A stretch of 55,749 bases of DNA from Candolleomyces eurysporus (GCA_027579435.1 JANBPK010001082.1:1-55749); one strand, 5' to 3'. Positions 10,537-21,529 are shown, counted from the stretch's first letter. Notes: generated by a model from the letters alone, not told the origin. A program made the numbers and translations.

Positions 10537-11963
10537 GGGGAGGACTATTTTGACAATCAACCCGCTGAGAGGTGGCTCATTTATAGGTGCTCTGAGTCTC
10601 AACCGGTAATCGGAAAATGGGTTCAAGAAATTCTCATCTCATTCGAAGCGCGAACCACCTCGGCTTAAGAAGAAGATTAATCGGCATGGACCCTACATTG
10701 AATGAAAGTCAGAAGACGACTTGAGAAAGTAAGAGTCGAGGCTTGGAATCGCACTTACCACGTTTTGGAGTAAGGGGGCCATGGGAGATAAAGAGATCTG
10801 CACAGACTCCGTGAATGTTCATTATACAGGTGTCCGCGTGCAAGGAACCAATCTCCAGCCACAAATGCCAAAAGCAAGTGGCTCTTTCAAGATCAGCCCG
10901 CCACGATAGCACGGAATTTCTCTAACCTAGACGCTGGAGAAAAGAAGCCAGCTGTCCGCGAGATTCGGTCAACGTTTAATTACGACAGCGGTCGCTCACG
11001 CCTACCTTAATGGTCGCAATTGGCAAGTGGAGTTTCGCCGAGATAAGCACAGAGAATCCTGAAAGAATCCCGACTGTGAAAGAGAAATCAATGGGCGGCA
11101 TGTTTTGGTGGGCGGAAACGGACGGCAAGGAGGAACTGGGGAGCAACGCCAGAACCTTCTCACGATGGTTTACTTCCAACCGTCATCATGCCGACTCGTT
11201 TTCGAATCCAGTCCTTCTTCTCTCCGTCATGGACTTGAAAGGCAAAGAATCCGAAGTATTATGGCCAAGGAGATTCACATATTGACTGCGAATGCTAAGG
11301 AAAGCTTCAAGCCAATACTATTGACTACCGTAAGTTCGAGTCAGAAGGACATATAGTTGTATCTTAACGAAGAACACGCTTTGCAGGGATCGAAGGCTCG
11401 GGACGAACGTCCAGCTTTCCACGTACAGCCATCCCACCACAGGTGTGATGGATGCACCCCATAAAATGCCGTCAGAAACCCGTTGTTCAAATCCCGGTTT
11501 CCTACCCGCAGCAGCCGCTCTAAGTGCAATTCCAAAAATACAGATTTCTCTCGAAGGCATGTCACTTCTTCGATTCACATTCGAAATGCTGCAATTTTTT
11601 CATCTCGATCTTACAGATCGATGGGACTGAACTACACCTGTGAATCATTATGGATACTACCAAGTCGCCCAGCTTGATCCTTCACAACGCGGTAATCAAC
11701 ATTTCGAGAGTTGCTTTCGGAGTCAATGAGAATGTCCTGTGTCCTGTCACCGAGGACGTTCTCGTGGGTCCGAAGAACCTTATCACCACCTCGATGCAGA
11801 AACCGTGGATGAAATTAGGTGCATGGCATCTGACGTGTGTTGCATTTTGGCTCAAGAAGTCACTAGTCCTCTCGAATTCTGTGAAACATGGGAACACCAC
11901 GACCTTCTAACGCATAATTCATGAGGCTTCAATAGGTTGCTTCTCGTCTTGCCTTCCCGCCTC
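10537..11963. other. 1.4 kb between divergent acyl-CoA oxidase-like and MFS genes
   Basis: No convincing gene. On the minus strand, ATG near 11100 opens MPPIDFSFTVGILSGFSVLI, a hydrophobic exon-like piece ending at a possible donor (GTAGGC), but no partner exon was found. On the plus strand near 11440, CDGC followed by basic residues and spaced Cys faintly recalls a Zn2Cys6 cluster with an in-frame stop. It should also hold the promoters of both neighbours. Confidence 0.35.
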
Positions 11964-13999
11964 ATGGATGCTTCCACCTCACGCAATGCCTCTCTGTCCT
12001 TTGAAGGGTCTTTGAGCACACACAGTGGAGAATCGCTTCCCCCAAGTTCGACTTTGAGCAAAGAAAAGGATCATGAGGCTGGGCATGAAAAGTCGTCCCG
12101 GAATTTAACCGCTCAGCCAGAGTTCTCTGAAGGAGGTTTGCGGGGATGGTTGACAATCATTGGAGGGTAAGTGCTATTGAATACTCAAGCACGAGCTGGA
12201 TCTTATGTTTGTAGTGCCATGGTTTCATTCTGTACCTTTGGGGTCGTCCAATCCTTTGGAGTCTATCAAGACTATTATACGGTACGTTCATCGTCCTGGG
12301 TTTCCACGAACGTCTGGGACTAATAACGGGAGATAGCGTTCGTCCCTGGCTGAGAAAAGCCCTTCAGAAATCAGTTGGATTGGATCAGTTCAAGTTTTTC
12401 TTGTCTTCGCTGTGGGTCTCCCAGCTGGGAAGCTGATGGATATGGGTTACTTCCATCATACGACTATCGCAGGAACGCTGATATACACCATCTCGTGCGT
12501 ACAACCAACCCAGTCTGGTGAATCATGTCTCACTGGAGCATCCTACTAGAGTCTTCATGCTCTCGCTAGTTCGCCCGCACCACTACTACCAGAATTTCCT
12601 TGCCCAGGGCGTCGGCATGGGCCTGGGGATGGGGATGATGTTCCTTCCCTGCCTCACGATCACTTCACATTACTTTCGGAAGCGGAGGTCTCTAGCTATG
12701 GGGATTGTAGTGTCAGGTGAACAATCTGATTGAAAAGACCCTGGATAGTAAGCTCACGCCCCACTTCCATTCAGGTGCTAGTATCGGAGGTTGCCTTTAC
12801 CCAGTCCTGCTAAACAACGTCTTTTCGAGAAGTCCAGGGTTTGGTTGGGGTGTCAGGTAAGATTATGACCGATTTCCACTGCCCGATGGGTTGCTCATGG
12901 TCCAACAGAGCCGTTGGGTTCATAGATCTTGGCCTGCTGATCGCTGCAAATCTCCTCATGCGCCCTCGACCCGCACTCAACACAAACCGAGCACAGGTAT
13001 CCTTGAAAAGAGTTTTAAGCGACGTTCCTTTCTTAGTTTTCACTCTCGGAACATTCTTTGTATGTACCGGTTGCCTGACCTCACTAATTGATTAACTGAT
13101 CGTGTTATAGGTATTTTGGGGGGTATTCGTTCCATGTACGTGACTCGCTGTCACGGCTTGGCCAAGACTCACCAGATAGGCAGTTTTCTACCTCCAATTA
13201 TACGCTGTATTACATGGTGTCAATCCGGCGTTTTCAAAATATGCAGTACGTGCCCGCCCTCGTCATTTCGGTTATCCGATACTCATTTTTGTGGGCAGAT
13301 AACCATAATGAATGTTGGCTCTCTATTTGGCCGAACTGTGCCAAATGTATTTGCGGATTACTATGGACCACTCAATGGCAAGTTTTGGCTATTATGGTCG
13401 CCTGTTTAAAAGCTTAATCGATCCGGTGACATCGCAGTCCTAATTATTTCGTCGATCTGCTCGGGCTCCCTCATATTTGCTTTGTTTGGTGCGACGAGTG
13501 TGGCAGGAGTTGCCGCATTTGCCGTCTGTTATGGATTCTTCTCAGGTGGAGGTAAGTTCCATCTCGTGGTGCCGCCTGAACTAGCAACTGATCATTTGTA
13601 ACGCGGTGAATAAAAGCCGTGTCTCTCGCTGCCCCTGCAGTGGGTTCATTCAGCACGGACCTTTCTGATCTCGGGTGAGTTTGATATTCAGGTTCTATGT
13701 ATGTGGGCGAGCTACTGACTAGATTCTTAGTATTCGAATTGGAGTGGTTTCATTCACACTGGCCTTCGCTCTTCTGACCGGTAATCCTATCGCTGGCGCC
13801 CTTTTGACTCCGCAACACCATTGGCAACGCCCTCTTACCTTCGCAGCAGTGAGTCTTGATCCATTTTCATCTTGACTTTTCAGTCCTCACGGTGTTTCGC
13901 TATTCCCCGGTTTGTCAGATTGTCGTTTTTGGTGGGGCAGCGTGCCATCTCCTCATCTGGAAATCCTTGGTGAAGCGGAAAGGTGTCAAGACTATATGA
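11964..13999 (+). CDS. MFS transporter, monocarboxylate transporter-like (MCT/SLC16 type)
   Basis: Starts MDASTSRNASLSFEG with a charged cytosolic tail (KEKDHEAGHEKSS). GGLRGWLTIIGG then leads into the first membrane helix, followed by FCTFGVVQSFGVYQDYYT, the MCT signature region. Later exons supply FLVFAVGLPAGKLMDMGYFH, QGVGMGLGMGMMFLPCLTI with HYFRKRRSLAMGI, AVGFIDLGLLIAANLLMRPR, NVGSLFGRTVPNVFADYYGP, FALFGATSVAGVAAFAVCYG and LTFAAIVVFGGAACHLLIWK. It ends KRKGVKTI. About ten short introns interrupt the helices, for example 12857-12908. It likely moves a small carboxylate or related solute across the plasma or another membrane; the substrate cannot be told. The FAD monooxygenase 1 kb downstream on the same strand might be a metabolic partner, but that is only a guess. 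Confidence 0.85.
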
Positions 14000-15023
14000 G
14001 CGCCAATCTCGTTTTGGTATTATGACAACGCAACACTCCCAGAATATCATGTACGGCGGCGACTATGCCTGAAAACGACAGAAGCTGAAGAACAACAGCA
14101 TGAGCCCTTCGACCGGGGCCCCACCTCACAGTTAGAAGAGACGAGTTTGAAACGAAGCACAAGATATGCATTGCACACGCGGTTACTAGGATTGAGAAGT
14201 AGTCTGTACAATAAATTCAACAATATCATTGCGACGAGATTCATTGCAATGGGCGCCTTTGACGTGGATATAGATCGCGGAAGCCCGAGGCTGAGAAGGG
14301 CATGCGGAGCGAAGAAATCTCCGAATCGCACATCACTCTCTCTCACTCTCCGTTTCTTGTACTCTTTGCTCCAATGCGTGAGTAGGTGAGTGTACTGATC
14401 TGGTTTGGCTGTGCGCATGCGTCTGACATCCTCATGATCATGTTTTTGGATGTTGGCAGAAGCCCAGAGCAGAGTTTTAAAGCATCCATACTCTAGATTC
14501 CACGGTGGCTGCTCATCTGCAATTGACATCAGCATCCTTCTCTCGCATCATGTGCTTCCATCTTGAACTTCTCAGAAGTGTGTGGTGTTCTTGATTATCG
14601 CCATTTCTACTTCAGCTTGATTAATTTCAGGGCACCTTGAGGCGTTAGCAACGTTGAATCCGCGTGCGGAGATTATTACAAGTTGCTCAATGCCTGCCTA
14701 TGCACAGGTTGGAGTGGCCGACTTTTGAATATTTCCGTCTCTATGAGCAGTGCCAATCAGAGCTCCTTGCGGGCATTTCTCCTTCGTCGACGGAGTTTAT
14801 TCGATAATGTGTTACGTACTACGGGGCTCATATGTTTGTCAAAGGCCGCCCCTCCTTTGCCCGATTCGTTTTGATCCCATCTCTGGAATGCTACACCCGC
14901 GTTTAAATACAAGCTTTCAGTCCATGGAGAACACTTTCGCGCCGCTATCCTCAGCCCACGGCCTTTCAAGCCACCTTTTCCCTCGCCCTCACCTGGCCTT
15001 TCCCTCTCTTCGCCCAACCCCAA
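14000..15023. other. 1 kb intergenic region with TATA-like site of the FAD monooxygenase
   Basis: No gene supported. A minus-strand open frame of 162 codons (14047-14535) has no recognisable domain and is probably chance. GTTTAAATAC at about 14903 lies some 115 bases before the monooxygenase ATG and may act as its TATA box. Confidence 0.4.
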
Positions 15024-17068
15024 ATGCCTAGTGCGACGTCTTCAAACGTTTCGCATATGGCTCAGGTTTCCTTAGATTTCATCGTTGTTGGAGGGAGCAT
15101 CGCGGGTACGTTAATTATGCGACAGCTTTCCCGTCGAGCCTGTTATTGATCCAAGTTTAATGTAGGACTTGCAACTGCCTACGCCCTCCGAGAAGCTGGG
15201 CATAATGTACTCGTTATTGAGAGGACAGATGGAAGCTCCAGGGTACGTTCTATCCCTTTCCAACCACGATAGGACCTCGAGTGGCTTACACGTTTTGTTC
15301 CACTTTGACAGAGTAAAGGTGGACTCCGGTAAATGTCCTTCGCCTATCAGCAACAGACCTCATTAGAGCTCACTTCTCCTTCTCATGTTGCACGCCTGCA
15401 GTTCGCCACCCAATATGACCAAAATCTTGAGCCAATGGGGACTTGGACCGGCGCTAGCCAAGATTTCGCACAAGTGCACGTCGTTCAAGATGCGGAATGG
15501 TGAGTGAGAAACGTTGAAACCTCGAGTGCTTTCCATCAAGGTTCCGGATGCTCGGAGTTTTCTGTCCTGATCGAGATGATTCTAACTGGACGCGGTTTCG
15601 CCTTGTATCTTTTTTCTTTCTCTAGGTGGGAGTGGGGAGTATATTGGCGCGATCAGGATGACAGATTCGTTTCTGTTATATCTCCTCGCTGACTTTCTCT
15701 TTATGCAAGTGAGTGTGTGAGCCCGAGATGAGGTTTCTCCGATGATGCTAACTTATTGATTGTCTCGCTCAATCAATTGATATAGCATGGCCAGTTGCAT
15801 ACACTACTGTATGATGTCGCCAAGGAGGCTGGTGCCAGATTTCTCTTTAACACAGAAGTTACGGGAGCAGATCCAATAGAAGGGACGGTCACTTTGAGGG
15901 GAGGAGATGTGGTCAAGGCGGATGTGATTGTTGCAGCAGATGGGCATGATAGTATCATGCGACCGTTGGTCACCGGCGAGGAAGAATCGGTGGATGAATT
16001 GCCAGGACAGCGATATCTATCACTGGCTTTCCAGGTTCCAACTGATGCACTACGGGAAGACGAGGAATTGGCATCGTTAACGGACCCACTTGTGGTAAGA
16101 ACACGATTTCGATTCACCGTTCCATCAATCAAGTCTGATTGTCAAATCTCTCGTAGTGGTATCTGTGGGTAGGAGACGGATACATCTTCCATGGAAACTT
16201 GGTGGTAAGTGTTCGCATCAATCACGACGAAGTGGAAGAACTGAATATTCTCTCAGGTTGGAGAACAGGACTTCACCGTAAACCTTGTATCTAAATATTA
16301 CTCGCCCTTGAACGAAGGCGATGATCAATGGCAGCATCGCGCCTTTGACGAGTTCCAACTCGACTACTCGAAATTTGAGCCACGGTACGCGAATATACTT
16401 CAATTTCTTAACAGTTCTCTGACTATTCACCTAGGATACTCAAACTCCTAAAACTCGCAAAAAACGTAGCAGGAAGGGTATATCATACATGGCCGACAGT
16501 AGATTCAATTGTTTGTGAAAACTCAAGAATCGTACTTGTAGGAGAAGCTGGGCATCCACTAGTGGTACGTTGCATATAGCATCTTTCGGCGCTTTCGAGT
16601 AGAACATGCCAACTGACCTATTGGTTTCAATAGCCCGGTAGCCGACACAGTACCGCTCTATCTATCGAAGACGCCCAAACATTGGGCCGCCTCTTCTCAC
16701 ACATCCAACACAAAAGCCAACTCCCCCAATTCCTTAACGCATACGAAGAAATTCGACAACCGCGCGTATCCGCAACGCAGGAATATGAACAGCGGCAATT
16801 TGGTATGTTCTCAGCACCCGCGGGTCCGCCAATGATACAAAGGGATGCGATGATGCGGGCCGCACTGGCATACGAAGATTGGGAGCACATGGATGAAGAT
16901 ACGTTCAAGATGGTATGGGGGAACGAATTGGCGTTGATGGGGCACGATGCCGGGGAGCAAGTGGATGATTGGTGGACCCAGTGGAGATCGTTCTTTGAGG
17001 GGAAGGAGAGGGCAAGGCAGAGGGATAGTATCCAGATACCTGTTCTCCAGCCGGCATCGTATGATTAG
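15024..17068 (+). CDS. FAD-dependent aromatic-ring monooxygenase-like protein
   Basis: Starts MPSATSSNVSHMAQ, then a beta strand and the FAD-binding Rossmann motif VVGGSIAGLATAYALREAG, followed by VLVIER, whose acidic residue binds the FAD ribose. Downstream come RSPPNMTKILSQWGLG, the DG motif in VIVAADGHDSIMR, and a GD-like motif, VGEAGHPLVPGSRHSTALSI, that contacts FAD. In that motif Glu-Ala-Gly-His replaces the usual Asp-Ala-Ala-His. The C-terminal part is helical and ends PVLQPASYD. Fold and motifs fit the salicylate hydroxylase/2-polyprenyl-6-methoxyphenol hydroxylase family, which uses NAD(P)H and O2 to hydroxylate aromatic or polyketide-like rings. Substrate unknown. The exons keep frame across at least eight short introns. 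Confidence 0.85.
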
Positions 17069-18154
17069 AGTGTTAGCTTATTGGTAACATAGTTGTTTAG
17101 TTTGGTAGAACAGTGACTAGACTTGGGCGGCCCTTGTATAATTACGATTATATGTATCATGGTATTTCTGTATATTAGCATACTAAATTCTCGTTCTAAC
17201 GATGGGTGCGGATTTCTTCCTGGCTGATGAGACTCCCTTTCGCACTGAAACTGGAGAGCAGGTAAATAGCTTAGGGCGGGTCGCGAACCAGCTTTGGACA
17301 GAGCCTCGAACCGTGTCTTGCTGTCATGGTTCACTGGGACCGAATGGTGCGCACAAAAGTTCAAAAGTGGATACGCAAAATATCTTGATCTTCAGTTACT
17401 TGTCAAGGATCGCTGACGGAGAACGTCGACGTCGATCTCACATGTACAATATTAGTTCACACTGAATTGTGAATGTCGTCGCTGTCAGTCGGTTAATCTC
17501 CCAACTGAATGGGCGGTCACCCGCAGACCGAGGTTAAACCCCACATGTACTCGAGGATTAGCCCGAGAACACCTGCCTAGATGTCATCTACATCCCGGGG
17601 TTGCTCAGCGGCACCGTACGAACTTGATAGTGGGTGAATCGGTCGGTCGGTCGGTCTATCGGTCGGCCTCATGATGTTCTTTCTCTTTCTCAATCAGAAG
17701 CGAGAAGAGAAGATCAACTGACATGACTATCTGGTCAATCAGTCTATATTACGGACGCCTCGACTTCGGATTTGGGAGGTGGTGCCAGGGCCTAAGATTA
17801 GCTTTGCGAGATCTCTAATGTGCGTGTCTTTTCCCTTGCCATTGCCCGGACCTGTGTAAAACTTCAACGAAGCAAGGGTGGACAGTCAGGATCTGGGGAA
17901 TCTGTGGGGTAGTGGGAGACGGGTTGCACTTCAGAGGAGTGGAGTGGGTTCTACCGGAGAAGTTGACAAAACGAGTGGGCGAGGATCTTGACGTCACAAC
18001 GCAAAGCACATTTCATCAAAAAGAGATAGAGCAAGAAATCAAGGGTGAATTACATCGCACTACAGTGTCCGTTATTTGACTTGACAATCCGTTTCCTTCA
18101 GTTCTTCAGCCAGTTTCCCAAGCGGTCAACGGCCAGCATTCACTAACGATCTTA
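17069..18154. other. 1.1 kb convergent intergenic region with a short TCGG repeat
   Basis: It lies between the 3' ends of the monooxygenase (+) and the first DDR48-like gene (-). It contains a tetranucleotide repeat of TCGG at 17639-17668, interrupted once. From about 18030 the sequence is similar to that at about 20635, the 3' flank of the second DDR48-like gene, marking the left edge of a tandem duplication. No gene seen. Confidence 0.5.
17639..17668. repeat. TCGG tetranucleotide microsatellite
   Basis: About seven TCGG units in tandem with one TCTA interruption, lying in the gene-free stretch between convergent genes. Confidence 0.8.
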
Positions 18155-19660
18155 TCACTTTTTGCCGACTAGAAATGCAAGAAGGGTCAGTCAATTAACT
18201 CAGACTATTTTCGCGAGAAAAGACGACGTACATCCACCGAATTTCTGGAACGCATCGGCCAGCCCGTCTCCGATGGTATTGGCAGTCTTTTCGTCCTATA
18301 TCGTAGCGTGGCAGGTAGGAGGCGTGAGTCCAGTCGTCAGAATAATAGATAATCATCCCAGCGAAGTAACGGAAGTACGTACAATGTTGTAACCAGCCTT
18401 CGAAGCGGCGGACTTGACCGCAGAGTTCAAAAAGCTGTTTCCACCCTGAGAGGACTGGTTGTCGTTGCCACTGCTCTGATTGTTATTGCTGGAGCCGTAC
18501 GAGTTGTTGGATGAGGAACCATAGGAATTGTCGTCTTTCTTCGAGCCATACGAGTCGTTGTTAGAAGAACCATAGGAGTTGTTGTTCGACCCATAGGAGT
18601 TGTCGTTCTTCTTCGAGCCATACGAGTCGTTGTTAGAAGAACCATAGGAGTTGTCGTTGNTTGTTCGACCCATAGGAATTGTCGTTCTTCTTCGATCCGT
18701 AGGAGTCGTTGTTGGAAGAGCCATAGGAATCCTGCTTGGAGGAACCGTAAGAATTGTCGTTGTTCGACCCATAGGAGTTATCATTTTTCTTGGAGCCATA
18801 CGAGTCGTTGTTGTCGGAACCGTATGAATCTTTGTTGGAAGACCCGTAGTTGTTGTCGTTCTTCTTCGAGCCATACGAATCGTTGTTGGAAGAACCGTAT
18901 GAATCGTTATTGGAAGACCCATAGTTGTTATCGTTCTTCGATCCATACGAATCGTTGTTGGAAGAGCCATACGAGTCCTTCTTTGGAGGAGCCATAAGAG
19001 TTGTCGTTGTTCGACCCATAGTTGTTGTCGTTCTTCTTCGAACCGTACGAATCATTGTTGGACGACCCGTAGTTGTTGTCGTTCTTCTTCGAGCCATATG
19101 AATCGTTGTTGGAGGAACCGTACGAATCATTGTTGGAAGACCCGTAGTTGTTGTCGTTCTTCGAGCCGTATGAATCTTTGTTAGAAGACCCGTAGTTATT
19201 ATCGTTGTTCTTCGAGCCATACGAATCGTTGTTGGAGGAACCGTAGTTATTATCATTCTTCTTCGAGCCATACGAGTCGTTGTTGGAAGACCCGTATGAA
19301 TCGTTGTTGGATGAACCATAAGAGTCCTTCTTGGAGGAGCCGTACGAGTTATCATTGTTGGAAGAGCCATACGAGTCGTTATTGGACGATCCATAGTTGT
19401 TATTGGAGGAGCCGTAGTCGTTGCTAACACAATAAACGTTTTTCAACGTCAGTATACGAATGAACGGCGACGCGGAACAATAGGGGAGGGTAGATGAAAC
19501 CCCTTACTTACCTCTTCGAGGGACGATCATCGTCACGGCGTGAGCCATAAGACCCATCGTCATTATCGCGACGTCCACTACCGTACGAATCGTTGTCTCG
19601 ACGGTCAGAGGAGCCGTACGAGTCGTCGTCGCGGCGGCCAGAGTTTCCGTACGAAGACAT
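18155..19660 (-). CDS. DDR48-like Ser/Tyr/Gly/Asn-repeat stress protein, copy 1
   Basis: Exon 1 gives MSSYGNSGRRDDDSYGSSDR and ends near DDDRPSKR at a GTAAGT donor. The long exon 2 is nearly all repeats of 8-9 residues (SSNNDSYG, SKKNDNNYG, SNNDNSYG), like yeast Ddr48, a hydrophilic stress protein with abundant SSNNDSYG units. It ends with a non-repeat C-terminus, SFLNSAVKSAASKAGYN. Two further small exons read GDGLADAFQKFGG and a short FGKK end. The repeat exon changes frame twice: at an extra A near 18984 (TCCAAAGAAGG where sister units have TCCAAGAAGG) and at the N at 18660. Both are consistent with sequencing error, because repeat sense continues on each side. The family has been linked to stress and flocculation in yeasts; biochemical function is unclear. 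A TATA box lies about 90 bases upstream. Confidence 0.8.
18430..19420 (-). repeat. Coding minisatellite of the DDR48-like copy 1
   Basis: Tandem degenerate units of 24-27 bases code for S-S/K-N/K-N-D-S/N-Y-G. Codon choice varies among units (TAC/TAT, GGC/GGT/GGG), so the peptide is more conserved than the DNA. This fits selection on protein sequence. Unit edges are prone to slippage and misassembly. Confidence 0.85.
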
Positions 19661-20396
19661 TGTTACAGAGGGAGAGCTGAGGTGGGTTAGAGTAGGTGAG
19701 TTGGGGGCGAGAGCAGGGGCTGTCGAACTGAATGGTCAACCGAGCACGCCTTATATACCTAATCCGCTTTGACGTTCAGGGGCCATACGAACGTTCATAA
19801 TCTGAAATTCGGGGTTGGAAAGGGGGAATAAATGTGGAGCGAACGAATCGGAAGCTATGAGGCGAAAGCGATGCGCGGAAACGAGCATCCTCCGCCAGTT
19901 TTAGACCAGAAGAATGGTAGAAAGAGGCTGGAGGAGGGCGGGGGATGAAATGCTTGCGCAATAGGTGCGGTGGCGGACCCCTTGTGATCACCGTACCTCG
20001 CATCCTTTTGACGTGTTGAGCAAAGATATGAATTTGGATGACCCGAGATGACTGCAGCACCATGCAGATAGCAAGCCTAGGCTTCACCTGGCGATACCGC
20101 CACGAACACAGCACTGGTTTTGACAGACGAAATGTGAGTTCTCAATGACGGAAATAAAGGCCCAACGTCAACAGCAACCGTACCTCTTATGATGTAGTCT
20201 GGATTCAAACCTGGAATTTTTGGAATTTTGAGTGATCGATCAGCGGCCAAAAATAGAATTGAGGTGCTGTCGGTGCTGTCGGTGCTGCGCCTCCTCGGTT
20301 ATTCAGGGGCCCATACGCCATAAAAGTGCCGTTGAAACGACGACGATGATCTATTTCAGTGAGGGCGAAAAATAGCACGCAATATTCATTATTCAT
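19661..20396. other. Upstream region of DDR48-like copy 1 (duplicated)
   Basis: Contains the promoter of copy 1. Much of it aligns by eye with 21530-22250 upstream of copy 2. Shared strings include CACGTCAAA-GGATGCGAGGTA, GTGATCACAAGGGGTC, GACAGACGAAATGTGAGTTC and TCGGTTATTCAGGGGCCCAT. No gene seen. Confidence 0.6.
19751..19777 (-). promoter_or_regulatory. TATA box and adjacent TGACG element, DDR48-like copy 1
   Basis: On the minus strand AACGTCAAAGC is followed by a short spacer and TATATAAG, about 90 bases before the ATG. The same element order occurs before copy 2. TGACG on the plus strand is the half-site bound by CREB/ATF-type bZIP factors, which would suit a stress gene. That regulatory role is inference. 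Confidence 0.55.
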
Positions 20397-20622
20397 CACT
20401 TGGGTGGTGCGACAGGTCCTGATCTTTTCGTCCTGCCAACCTTGGATGACAAGTTTTAGCCGAGGGGCGCAATGGAAAGACTGTTCGTATATAATGGTAG
20501 GTTCTTTGTGACGGAGGGTAGCACCGCCTCAAAAGACTCACTAGTCGAATCTTCAGGGTAAGCACGCTCGACTACGATGCCGACGGCGTTCGCGAAACGG
20601 ACGGGGGTTGTAGTGGGGTGTT
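20397..20622 (-). pseudogene. 3' fragment of 3-hydroxyanthranilate 3,4-dioxygenase
   Basis: On the minus strand the fragment reads NPVRF-like residues, then VGIVVERAYPEDS, HKEPTI-like residues, YEQSFHC and VIQGWQ. It matches the last third of the intact HAO gene at 22276-22959 but carries deletions. One removes the second Cys pair: RTCKLCG is replaced by a direct jump to the last codons. It begins abruptly near 20620, where the sequence changes to one similar to the 3' flank of the DDR48-like gene. It is the truncated end of a tandem duplication and cannot code for an enzyme. Confidence 0.8.
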
Positions 20623-20771
20623 AAGTGATAAAGCAAGAAAGTCAAGGGTAGATTGGGTAGTGTACATTACATCGCAACACCAGTGTCCATTCTTTATCCA
20701 GTTTTACAATTTATTTCCTCCAGTTCCTCGATCCCACAAATGGTCCGGTCAACGTTAACCAACGCTTTTCA

Positions 20772-21529
20772 TTACTTGTTGTCGACTAGAACAGAAACAA
20801 AGCGTCAGCGAGACAGTTTCAAGCTACGTATATTCGAGAGGAAACGAAGACGTACATCCACCAAACTTCTTAAGCCCCTCCCCAATTGCACTGGCATAGC
20901 AAGTTGGGGTAAACAAGTACAGTCGTCAAAATCATCGACACTCATCCCAGGAAAGTAGGAGAAGTACGTACGAGGTTATACCCGGCCTTCGAAGCGGCTG
21001 ACTTGACACAGAGTCCACGAATTAGTAGCTGTCGTTGTTGCCGGACCCGTAGGTGTTAGAGGAACCGTAAGAGTCATTGTTGGAAGAGCCATAGCTGTTG
21101 TTGTTGGAAGAGCCATAGCTGTTGTTGCTGGAAGAGCCGTAGCTGTCGTTGTTGGAAGAGCCATAGCTGTCGTTTTTAGAAGAACCGTAGGAGTTGTCGT
21201 TGGAGGAGCCATAACTATCATTACTCGATCCATACGAATCGTTGTTGGAAGAACCGTAGGAGTTGTTGTTGTTAGAGCCATAGTTATTATTACTCGATCC
21301 ATACGAATCGTTGTTGGAAGAACCGTAGGAATCGTTCCCGGAAGACCCATAGGAATCGTTATTAGACGATCCGTAAGAGTCGTTGGACGACCCATAAGAG
21401 TTGTTGTTATTTGAAGACCCGTACGAGTCGTTATTGCTGAAGGAATCATAGCTATTCCCAAGAAAGCAAAAAAATGTCAGCATAAACTTGAATAAACGTG
21501 GCATAGAAAGGTGGACCGTACGAAGCCAT
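20772..21529 (-). pseudogene. DDR48-like copy 2, damaged at both ends
   Basis: The ATG at 21529 gives MASYG, the same start context as copy 1. The rest of exon 1 and the normal donor are missing: sequence runs straight into what corresponds to copy 1's intron and its AG at about 21451. Without splicing, that frame stops after about 25 codons. A later in-frame ATG at 21504 reads through former intron sequence as MPRLFKFMLTFFCFLGNSYD into intact repeats (SSNNDSYG units) for 160 codons. The repeat exon ends early at DSY-stop, and the sequence after it is frameshifted relative to copy 1's SFLNSAVKSAASKAG. Small 3' exons (GEGLKKFGG and a DNK end) remain recognisable. It is either a pseudogene or a gene with a newly formed hydrophobic N-terminus. 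Confidence 0.6.

Noticed and set aside
11480..11520. tRNA B-box-like GTTCAAATCC
   Set aside because: No matching A box or cloverleaf arms could be drawn around it.
11437..11600. Possible Zn2Cys6 transcription factor exon (CDGC and basic residues)
   Set aside because: An in-frame stop follows CDGC and Cys spacing does not fit the family.
14047..14535. 162-codon minus-strand frame after the MFS gene
   Set aside because: No domain, no homologous-looking motif and no splice context; judged chance, though not excluded.
18430..19420. CRISPR-like regular repeats
   Set aside because: Units of 24-27 bases are contiguous without unique spacers, code for protein and lie in a eukaryotic genome.
18353..19430. 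Long Thr/Arg/Met-rich open frames (such as MALPTTIRMDRRT) in the DDR48 region
   Set aside because: They are out-of-frame readings of the SSNNDSYG-coding minisatellite on the same strand. The Ser/Tyr/Gly/Asn frame has a start, splice sites and a known protein family.
20976..21461. Open frame MGIAMIPSAITTRTG in the second repeat gene
   Set aside because: Another shadow frame of the repeats; the repeat peptide is in the neighbouring frame.
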